Origin: Albula goreensis
Taxonomy: Eukaryota > Chordata > Actinopteri > Albuliformes > Albulidae
NCBI GenBank assembly: GCA_022829145.1
Contig: CM040745.1
Span: 32,146,406-32,210,405, forward strand
Length of the DNA stretch: 64,000 nucleotides
Direction: 5' to 3'
In this document: positions 1 to 64,000 of the stretch, one piece after another
Position numbering within the stretch: position 1 is the stretch's first letter
Layout of the letters: every line of letters begins with the position of its first letter
Notes under the pieces: model-generated
The model's database searches: none
What the model was told of the DNA's origin: nothing
What the model saw: only the letters and a program-made list of their open reading frames with translations
Position numbers and translations under genes: made by a program

Positions 1-1380
1 AATGAAAAATATGTGACACTAAACTCTTCACTTCAAAGGATGAATGCAGAGGTTACTTAATGGAAATTGTTAAACTGCTGAAATTCACTGAAATTGTAAA
101 AGGCAGATCCTATGAAATTCTTATTAGATTAACAACATGGTCTAGTTCACCAGGTGAAACAATTCACACTCAACACATCATAAGAGCAAATAGTATAAAC
201 AAGTCACCCATTGCAAATGAAAAAGCTAAGCAAACAGCCAAAATTACATCTGCATGCCAATATAATGATGACTGCTTGATCATATAAATGGTGATTATGA
301 TACCATTGTGTACATAAAACCAAATATAGTGTAAGGGATCTAGTTTAATATTGTGTTGATCCTTTAATGACAGCCTCATGCCTGCTCATGGTTGCACTAA
401 AGAGCTATGCTAAGGGCAGCAGTCTGCTCATGCTTTTCAGCTGTAAAAAGCTCACAGCTGGTTTCCATGGCTTTTCTAAATTTTCTGGGGTAGTGATTTG
501 ATCCCAAAATGTTTCTCAATGATATTTAAATCAGAGAGGAGTGTGACGGCCAGCTACTGACCTCAGTCCTCTTCTGCTCCAATCAGGACCTCAAACTGCT
601 GGCACTGTGACAACTGACATTATCCCATTGTCCTGTACCACTAAAAATGTACCCTACACTAATCTCCAGAACTGCTGAAAATTGTTGTATGCCTCAGGTC
701 AAGCAGTGCTTTTCAGATTTTATATTTTTGATATATAATTACTTTAGTAAATATGCCTGTATATTCAAATTAGTCTGGTTGAGTAATATATTATTGTTTC
801 AGTTTTTAAAATGTATTATTTTTATTGTAAGTACATTAATGTTAATGTGCAAACTGCATGCATGTAAAGGAAGCTGAGTGTAAATGTAATACTTGATGTA
901 TCTCAATATTGGGGAGGAGGAGGAGGTGTGTGCTTTCGGCGGGTGTGCGAGAGAGAGAGTATATGCACAGCAAATCCGTTAGACATTACCGAAACTGTAT
1001 TATTTTTGTGGTCTCTTTAAATGATTCCGGGGCAATTCATATCGTGATTAATTCATAACAGAGTGTCCGCTGGTGTCGATGGGGACAAGGCACTACGTTC
1101 ACAGATTACCTCACACGCAGCAAGTTAACATTGGATACAGTATCCTGGGAACTTTGTTCAGTAGATGCACAATAGAAATCCATCATGCTTCCTAGATTAT
1201 TAATGCCTTGTTCTGCTTTGTGAAAAAAGTAGGCAACTTAAGCCATCTCTTGGAAGACATGGATTTAGGTAGTCAATTTATATAAGATCATTTCAGTCAC
1301 ATATTTTATGAAATCAACATTGCTTTGAATATTCTTATTCGATGTAGTGAACGTTTAACATAGAATGTCAGATTAGTGAG
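1..1380. other. upstream intergenic DNA, no gene seen
   Basis: AT-rich sequence without a coding exon that I can recognise on either strand. The short ORFs here lack splice sites and family resemblance. A purine-rich stretch with GAGA runs lies near 910-960. Confidence 0.6.
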
Positions 1381-1500
1381 TTCGCATCCTCCAGTTTACT
1401 TTCCTATTACAATCGGCGAGTGTTGCACCGTGCGCAGCACTGCGCAGGCGTGGCGTCTCGTTGCTAGACGCGATGCTGTGAAGCAAGATTGCAAACATGC
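1381..1500 (+). promoter_or_regulatory. candidate promoter of iqca1
   Basis: A short CpG-containing patch in otherwise AT-rich DNA. It carries TGCGCAGCACTGCGCAGGCG (1430-1449), which contains NRF1-like half sites, and GTTGCTAGAC at about 1460, whose reverse complement contains the X-box half site AGCAAC. There is no TATA box in an obvious place. A strong donor (GTGAGT) follows at 1585, consistent with a non-coding first exon starting in or just after this patch. The role is inferred from position and composition. Confidence 0.4.
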
Positions 1501-1584
1501 TGAGGTTTCTGTGGCGAGCAATTAGCTAAAACTTTTGCTGACACCGATAACATTCTCAACAGAATCTATGCGTTTGACCCATAT
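1470..1584 (+). other. possible non-coding first exon (5' UTR) of iqca1
   Basis: The start is approximate. The end is set by CATAT|GTGAGT, a perfect donor at 1585-1590. If it splices to the acceptor at 1871-1872 it forms the 5' leader. ATGs occur in it (for example the one opening ATGCTGAGGTTT), but none gives a long frame. Confidence 0.35.
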
Positions 1585-1872
1585 GTGAGTTCTTTCAAAT
1601 TAATGCTGATTGCGAATGCTTACTGATGCTTTTCTGCTTTGGATGTGCTTACCTAATGAGCAGGGATATGTTTTTAAACTAATCTTTCGATGTATATACC
1701 TACATCATCTGTGTGCATTCTTTTACGGTTAATCATTATTGATTTTTGTCTGAGTGTAGTTTTGGTGCTCTGCCTACCTACACATGTGATTCAACTTTTG
1801 CTTCACATATTTTCATGATTCATCATAGTTGTTAGTATTTTGTGTTTCTGATTTTTTTATTTTATCAATCAG

Positions 1873-1972
1873 TGGGCTGCACCATCACCATGGTGGTTGA
1901 TTGTTGACTCAGACTGCCAAGATATGAAGAAGGAAGAGATTTCTGAATACCAAGTGTAAACACCCAATAGCC
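1873..1972 (+). other. 5' UTR part of the first coding exon, with two uORFs
   Basis: A long T-rich tract ending in ATCAATCAG (AG at 1871-1872) makes a good acceptor. The segment contains an ATG in a strong context (ACCATGG, 1890) that stops after five codons at 1907, and a second ATG at 1924 that opens an 11-codon frame ending in TAA at 1959. The proposed DRC11 start lies 13 bases further on, at 1973. Confidence 0.45.
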
Positions 1973-57337
<55,365 letters not shown>

Positions 57338-58762
57338 TTTTGGTGTCCCGAGGGACCCTGTACACCTGCGGCACCTCATCAGGCACTTCTAGAAAGGGGG
57401 ACAGACACAAACTCATTAGAACTAAGTGCACAAACTAATTTTTGAGAAACAGGTTTTTGCAACTGTCTCTCCGATTAGTAAATCACGTTCAATCATCCAC
57501 CTACTACACAATGTTTGTGGTAAGAACAATAATGTTTTCAAATATTGATATTCCAAACCATTCTGATTCACAGGCCTCAATGTAAAATGATGATCGACTG
57601 ATTTTGATTAGTTATGTTCAATTCAATGGATTATTTACATTGAATTTGTATGAAGGGAACAGCAAATGATCAGAAACAAGCACTGGAAGTGATGGACTCA
57701 TACAGTATATGAATCATTCAAGATTATGAGAAGAGGCAGTCAGTTTTTTTCCCTTTTCTTCTTTTTAATCCCAATGTGGAGTTCCCAGTTTGGAGTGCCG
57801 TATCCACAAAGCCACACTAAAATCCCATCTGTCAGTTCTAAAGAGCCCAGACAGCCATGCTGTTTTCCTAAACACGTGATGTCGCTGCCACTTAATTTCA
57901 CACAGCAGTCCACAAGTTGCACAGACTTGAGTCAGAGTCAGAAGATCCTGCATGTGCAACCTGTGCAGGGAGGTTGCTGACCAGCAGGGGTCACTGGTGA
58001 GTAATGAGATAGGGACATCCCCACTGTTGGTCTAACTCCCTAATTTGGCAGATGTTTGGTGCCACCTAGGCACGGCCCCGTGAGGTTGCTAGCCACGGTT
58101 TTGCCAGTCTATGCCCGGGAACAGTTCAGTAATGGTGAACCAATCCCGGAACCCCGCACAGTCAACATTTACATTTTTAGTCATTCTTCTATCTCCCCTA
58201 TTCTCTCCTCCCATCACTAAATCCATCTTATTCCCTCAGTGTTCTGTGGTAGCGTGAATTAGTGATTTGCCTGTCAATCATAAGACTGCCATTTACCTTC
58301 CTTAGTCTCTTAATTATGAACCTGTATAAAAATGATGTCTGCTCCTCCTTTTCTCTTTAATGCCAACCTTTTCCTTCTGTTTGGATATTGATAATTGGCC
58401 TGCTTCTTCACATTTAATATTGTTTTAATATGTGTGATTTAAGATAATATAACTAGAAATGTAATGAAATTTTGATGTATTAAAAATTGTTTTTATTCCA
58501 GATTTGGTTAGGAATTGTATTGAAATTACATTGTGCATGGCAAACTGAATCGCAGTTATTGTGATAGTTTATATCAGAGGAGCATCTCCTCTTAACCTGT
58601 CAATCATAAGCATGCTGCCTCTCCATGTTCTTTCATTTGACCTGACCGAAAGAGGAGAGACTGTGTCTCTTCTTGAACCTGTGATGACCATTTTGGAAAT
58701 AATACTTCAGCAATTAATGCAGCACAAATCTGCTCTAAGGGTGTAATAGCAACAAAACAACC

Positions 58763-58800
58763 TAATTCATTCATTCATTCATTTATTCATTCATTCATTC
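58763..58800. repeat. (ATTC)n microsatellite
   Basis: Eight or nine ATTC units with one ATTT. Confidence 0.95.
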
Positions 58801-59329
58801 TTGTCACTGCAAGGTTGAGAAATGCATCATATATTTATGAATATCTAAATGTAAGTATGACTGGGACATTTCTCTACCAATTAACTGCACTAAAAAAGAT
58901 TTTTTCTTCATTTATACCTAAATATATGTAAATTAATATTTATTTCACATCCCCAATGATTTCATCCATTTTTGCGGGATTTTATTTAAATTTGTTTTCC
59001 TGTATCCCATGGGGGAATGGTTTCAGTCCCCTAACACTGAGGTCTGCTCTAATGTTTATCAAGCCTTTATCAAAGTATCCACATTTTGGCCACATCAGGC
59101 CCTTCATTGCTTTGTTTGTAAATGGAGCGGTTAACTTTACACTGAAATGGGGAAGAATGGAGAGGAGTGGATGTGCTGTCAGCAGACTGCCCTGGGCTGC
59201 AAGTCCACAGGGGTCTAAGTCACCGCTGGGCCCCCAGCTCCCCTCTGCCCCTCCCCACTCAGAACCCCCCATCCCCAACCCCCGTCCCCAGACATCAAAT
59301 CACCATTACGGGAAGACCGAGTAACGAGA

Positions 59330-59520
59330 CCGCCGTGGTGGGTGATGTAAGATTTTTATCAAGCAAAATAATGAAAAAAGATGAACTGTGAATTAATTAA
59401 ATACTGCCTTGGCTTTTTCTTCACTCTCCCGGCAACAATTCTCATCGTTTCTGTGCCAGGGAGCTGCTAATTAGCCTGTGTAATTTTCAGTGTTGCTAAT
59501 TACAGCCTGGGGTGGTGCGG
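59330..59520. promoter_or_regulatory. candidate enhancer rich in homeodomain sites
   Basis: Within 190 bases: GAATTAATTAAAT (59391), GCTGCTAATTAGCC (59464), GTAATTTTC and GTTGCTAATTACAGC (59494). Repeat-free, with CpGs at its left edge. TAATTA is the core bound by GBX/EN/DLX-class homeodomains. Function is inferred. Confidence 0.35.
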
Positions 59521-61839
59521 AGTGGGGTGGGGGGTGGCGCGTGGGGGTGGGGGTGAGTAAGGGGGGTACTGCAGCAAGGCACCTTGTCCCAGGTCGGGCT
59601 GATGTTTACCGCATGTGTTAACAAGCCAAGCGGCTGACCCACTTCTTAGAGCTAGCGCTACTCCCTTAAAGACCCCCACCAGATAAGATCTGATAGATAG
59701 CCCCCATTGTTTGCTCTGGTCTGGGCTGCTCTTGCGTTTTTCACCATCCCTCTCTTCTTCTGTCCCTGTCCATTCCCAAACTGTTTGTCCCTCTATTATC
59801 AGTCTTCTTCTCTGTCCCTCCCCTCCCCCAACTTGTATTCCCCCTTCTCCCCATCGGTCACCCTCCATGTGGCCCCTGTCCCAATTCTTTCCATAAGAAG
59901 TGTTTATGGAGCGTGGCAAACGCTGTCACCTTTGTGCTCCTTGTAGCTGAAACTAACATCTTTATTCAATTGTTTCTAACTACGTGGTCTGCATTTTTGC
60001 TCATCCAAGGAAAGGGCCCCTGGCACCAGGTTTCATGGTCAGGCTCACTGTCTTTCTGCACGATTAAATTTTGCTCCTTTTTTCTTTTTTTTTAATCATG
60101 AAGTGCTTTGGTCTTTTTCTGTTTATATAAGAATTCCATGTCCATAATGTGTAAATGGGGGGAAAGGCAGAAAACCATAGAATTTTATTTACTAGCTAAA
60201 TAGTCATCACTGTGTTCCCTCCTTCCTCCATAAATCCATGTGTTGAGGAATGAGACTGTAAAGGCTAGCTCCACTATAGTCTATATGTAAATGCTATCTA
60301 TGGTTTTCTACCTTTGAATGTGCCCCCTCATGAATATTCATATTGAGTCAGCAAATGAGAATTCTTCTCATTTTCTAACTCATAATGAAGTAGAAATGGA
60401 AATTCCCCTTTTAAGTACATAGAGGTGAATATCTGGCCAGTGAACAGAATGTCTGTAATATACCATCTGCCAAGCTGTAGGTTTTACTGTGAATAGATAA
60501 TCCTGTTCAGTGCCAAACACTTACTGCCTTCTATTTTTTGTCATTGTAATAGTGCTTTACCTTATTTAGATCTTTTGTACTCCAATGAGCTCAGGAATAC
60601 TGAATTTGTGTAATTGAATAAAACCTGGTTACAGGGAGGATTTCAGCCAGTGTTTAGACATTAGGATTTACGCCCCTGCCTCTGTGCTCAAGGGTCTCCT
60701 CCCCCCACCCCAAATCTCCTGGGGATGGTTCCAGTTCCGTCCAATTTTATAGTGGAGCCTGCAGTCTCGTCCCTGGAGCCAGAGGTGCCGAGCCCTGAGT
60801 GAAGCTGCCGACACTGACCCCGTGACCTCCACCACAGCCTCCTCCTATACACTCACACACATACACACAGCACATTGGAGAGGATTTAATGGTGAAACAG
60901 TTAGGACCCAACCCTTGCCCCTCAACCCCAATTCCACTCAGTTCTTCCTGACTGTCACCCCCCCAACCCCCACAAATCTCAGCACCAATCCTAAGCGGAG
61001 TTGGCAAGGGGGATACTTTGGATATATTGAAGGTAAATGCCAATGTCGGGTTAGTGTTTAATATGATCTTTGAAATGAAATGTAATACAGGTTAGTGTAC
61101 AGAGGGAAGCACGGAATATAAACATGGTGACTCCTATCTGCAGAGAGACCCTGGCTACACTCCAGAAAAACCACCTCGGCTTCCCTCCTCTTCAGCTGTT
61201 TAAATAACTAACCAGACTGTCAGTTATAAAAATCTGTGGGGGTACACTTATGTCAATTTCAGTGCCAGACACAGACAACTGATTTTTGGAAACTAAAATA
61301 AATTGTGATGGCCTCTCAATGTGATTTCAGCTACTGAATTGCTTTATGGATTTCCACTGTTGTTGTGGGTACTCAATGGCAGCTAGGCAGGCTTTTATCC
61401 AGAGGTGAGAGCTATCACAGCTGTGGCCATGCACTTGTAAAGATTAACACATTAGCTGGTTGGGTGCTCCCTTACATCTAAAATTGTTCATCTGTGTGTT
61501 TAGCATTACACTGCACAGTACGTTTTTAATATTTTTGTTAGCTGTTAGCTCCTGCGACTGGTTTGCATACATCCTGAGTTATGTTAGCCTGCATTCCATT
61601 TGGAATATTTTACATCTGTATGTTTTTGTATATTTACTGCAGGTGGTCAGATTAGGTGTCTTGCCCCAGTCGCTTCCTCAGACAGGATGCAAACCCTCAG
61701 TCTCAGTCTTAACTCTTGCCCTGCCCCCAAAAAGGCAGGCTCAGATTTGAGCAGGGGTCGTGCACACGTTGATGTGTGAGCAGGGCAGAGGGAAGCGCTT
61801 ACCTCAATTTGAAAATAATTACAGAGAGGGGGAAAAAAA

Positions 61840-62010
61840 GAACAATTAGCCAGCTGGGTATTATAAAACAAAGCAATTAATGTTATGGTAATAAGCCGGA
61901 TTTTAAGCAATTCACTATCATTTGCTAATCATTTGTTAATTAGTCTGACTTGTTAATACATCAAATTGCAAGAGTGATTAATCGGACAGATTCTGGTATT
62001 TAACAAACTT
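61840..62010. promoter_or_regulatory. candidate enhancer with TAAT sites
   Basis: Contains GCAATTAATG, GTTAATTAGTC and GTGATTAATCGG in a repeat-free patch. Same reasoning as for 59330, weaker. Confidence 0.25.
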
Positions 62011-62059
62011 CCTAATGTGCAGCAGTTGGTGGAAACACTGCTCAGCTTCTGGAGAAAAT

Positions 62060-62275
62060 TGGGTCCTTCTGGAAGAAGAGGAGCCATAAAGTAAGAGACA
62101 GGGAACCTACTATATGAATCAGGACCCTAAAATGGAGAGAGTGGTCCTTCTGGATGAAGAGGGACCCTAAAGTAGAGAGAGGGACCCCTCTCAATAAAGA
62201 GGGACCCTAAAGTAGAGAGAGGGAACCATCTCCATGAAGAGGGACCCTAAAGAAGAGACACAGGTCCTGTAATAA
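62060..62275. repeat. ~45-bp minisatellite
   Basis: AAGAGGGACCCTAAAGTAGA recurs with minor changes at about 62155, 62198 and 62237, with more diverged units upstream from 62060. Confidence 0.9.
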
Positions 62276-63329
62276 AAAGGGGACAGCAATATGGAAAGGG
62301 TCCCGTCCTCGATGGTGGAAAATTGGTACCTCCTGACTTGTAATTTTGCAGTACAGTGTAGCAAGCATTACAGTATGTATTCTCTGGTTCAATATCTTCA
62401 CAGTGATGGGACTTTCAGCTGACTAGCCTCTGCTACTATGAATATGGACTCCACTCTTAAGGGAGTTGCACTCTGGCTACCGCCTGAAGGGAGACTCAGA
62501 TTTTCCAGTCCCACCCCCATGTCCCGTGGGCCCTACCTGGTTGCTCTGTGTGAATATGTTGGAGCTCTGGGACAGTGCATTGGATCGTGCTCCCTGTGCC
62601 AATTTATTTCCTCTCTGCTCCTGCCTGCCTGGCCTCCAGAAAGGAATTCCCATCACCCACTGGTGTGCCCTCCAGGGGACATTTCACTAAACTCCCATCA
62701 TGAACTCAGGGCCTGTGTCTGTACTGTCAACCACAGAGTGGTTGTGCATGTGGAGACACAGCAACGGGTTCAGTTAAGCCCACATCACATACAAAGCTTC
62801 AAAAACACCACAGAGAAACACACAGCACTCACTGAGAATCACAGCACAGGCCCACTGAACAACATGGCAAAAATCTCAATGTAATGCACTACCTGATCCC
62901 TAACAGAGAGAGTGTGAGAATATGAATTCTTGAGTTCCTTGCACCACACAGCCCTTAACCAACCCTGACAGAATAATAATCCTGAAATGAGGCAAAATGA
63001 ATCTGCAAATAATACAGATCATCACAGAATCCTTTTGGCACAGCCAATGGCCTGATATTGGACTTGATAGCAAAGGCAGTGCAATCATGTGTTTGACATG
63101 GGCTGCTGAGGGCGGTTTTATTTACTCGGAGGAGACAGGAAAACCCCACCTTGTGTGAGCTGTGCTCTGAATATATAGCACAGTGTAATTCTCCTCTGCA
63201 TATCATAGCGTAAGAGCCTCAAGACCCATCGCTGGAGAGTAGGCAACAAGCAAGGACGAGGCTCGATCTGACACTGAGAAGACGGACAGAAGCAGGTGTG
63301 GGCAGCTGCCTCTGGAATAAATGAGTGGC

Positions 63330-63370
63330 GTGTGTGTGTGTGTGTGTGTGGCTCTGTGTGTCTGTGTGTG
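63330..63370. repeat. (GT)n microsatellite
   Basis: TGTGTGTGTGTGTGTGTGTG followed by GCTCTGTGTGTCTGTGTGTG. Confidence 0.95.
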
Positions 63371-64000
63371 GTTGGGGGGGGTTTAGCGGCTGTAGCAGGC
63401 ATTTGATATATTGTGGAAAGAAGGATTGCCAGTTTGTCACTCACCACAAGGACTTTGTGCCCTGCTCTTCAGTGAATGCATGCAGAATACATACACTGGG
63501 AATGAAATAAGACCCAAGCAAGAAGTGATACCGCAGAGAAGTGATAACATTTGTTACCAGTCAACAAATAATGGTGATGAAATGGTGAAAGGAAAGAAGT
63601 AAAATTATCTAATGGCCATCCTAAAGGAATACAATGTATGTACATTGTAGTGCAGGATAGTTAGCATTGCACCCCAACAGAACCCCCTGTTAGCACTCTA
63701 CAATATCTCCCATCTGCACAATCACCCTGGTGGTGCAGGATTTGGGATGTTGTTTGCTAATTTATACTTTTCTAATGTATGGCCTGGCAAGAGCATTGCA
63801 ATATGATTATCACAATCACATGAAATGTGCACCTTCCACATTTCAAAGGCAAGCACAGAATGTGGTATAAGGGAACATTCTCAGCGAATCTTTAAAATTC
63901 ATGGAAGGATGACAGCGCTCAATTCTTAGCACTGAGTCAAAGGATTTTCAGACCTGCAATTTTATATGTTGGCTTAGATTCAATCATCACTTGACCTTAA

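Larger units (their letters stand above)
57338..64000. other. 3' UTR and downstream intergenic DNA, no further gene seen
   Basis: No exon of a second gene was recognised on either strand. It holds an (ATTC)n tract (58763-58800), candidate regulatory patches (59330-59520, 61840-62010), a minisatellite (62060-62275) and a GT tract (63330-63370). Single-exon receptors such as ACKR3 would show a ~360-codon frame, and none exists. Confidence 0.7.

Noticed and set aside
1568-1584. Alternative start MRLTHI- joined directly to exon 2
   Set aside because: Phase and donor fit, but MSHS- from 1973 gives a more typical N-terminus and has its own acceptor and donor. Kept as the second choice.
57338-64000. 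A second gene (ACKR3, ASB18) downstream
   Set aside because: No long receptor frame and no ankyrin-repeat exon on either strand.

Overview
The window is vertebrate nuclear DNA, almost certainly from a ray-finned fish. It holds long introns with clean GT-AG splice sites, abundant CA/GT and tri- or tetranucleotide microsatellites, a decayed Tc1-like transposon, and short repeats carrying the 'GCAGACGCT..TATCCAGAGCGACTTACA' type core common in teleosts. The species cannot be named from the sequence. There is no bacterial-style gene packing, tRNA, rRNA or CRISPR array.

One gene dominates: on the + strand, 19 coding exons from 1973 to 57337 make a complete orthologue of IQCA1/DRC11 (dynein regulatory complex subunit 11; IQ motif and AAA domain). 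The exon lengths sum to 2565 bases, giving 854 residues plus a stop, and every junction keeps the reading frame. In order the protein has a conserved N-terminal block (exons 1-3), a charged helical block ending in one IQ motif that is split by an intron (exons 4-5), a middle region with acidic/lysine-rich linkers (exons 6-12), and a C-terminal AAA-like module (exons 13-18) followed by a basic tail (exon 19). The residues that normally make AAA proteins ATPases are altered here (Walker A GKR instead of GKT/S, no DE in Walker B, no sensor-1 Asn), so the module looks structural. DRC11 is known as part of the nexin-dynein regulatory complex of motile cilia and flagella.

Layout: 1-1400 is AT-rich upstream DNA. 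1380-1590 is a small CpG-containing promoter-like patch with a probable non-coding first exon. 1873-1983 is a probable exon with two short upstream ORFs and only 11 coding bases. A second GC-rich patch with a ciliary X-box-like site lies in intron 1 (about 3000-3340). The largest introns are intron 8 (7.0 kb, with the Tc1 relic) and intron 9 (11.1 kb, with a LINE-like relic). From 57338 to 64000 there is no recognisable gene. In vertebrates IQCA1 lies in the GBX2-ASB18-IQCA1-ACKR3 neighbourhood, so the unusually 'clean', homeodomain-site-rich patches in the introns and downstream may be long-range enhancers; that is an inference.

No new multi-gene system was found. The points most worth checking are the ATPase-dead AAA module, a TG(23) tract abutting the acceptor of in-frame exon 8 (next to a long purine tract), the 45-bp minisatellite just before exon 16, a pair of ~240-bp repeats in introns 15 and 16, the uORFs before the tiny first coding exon, and the homeodomain-site clusters near 24.7, 40.2, 44.66, 59.4 and 61.9 kb.
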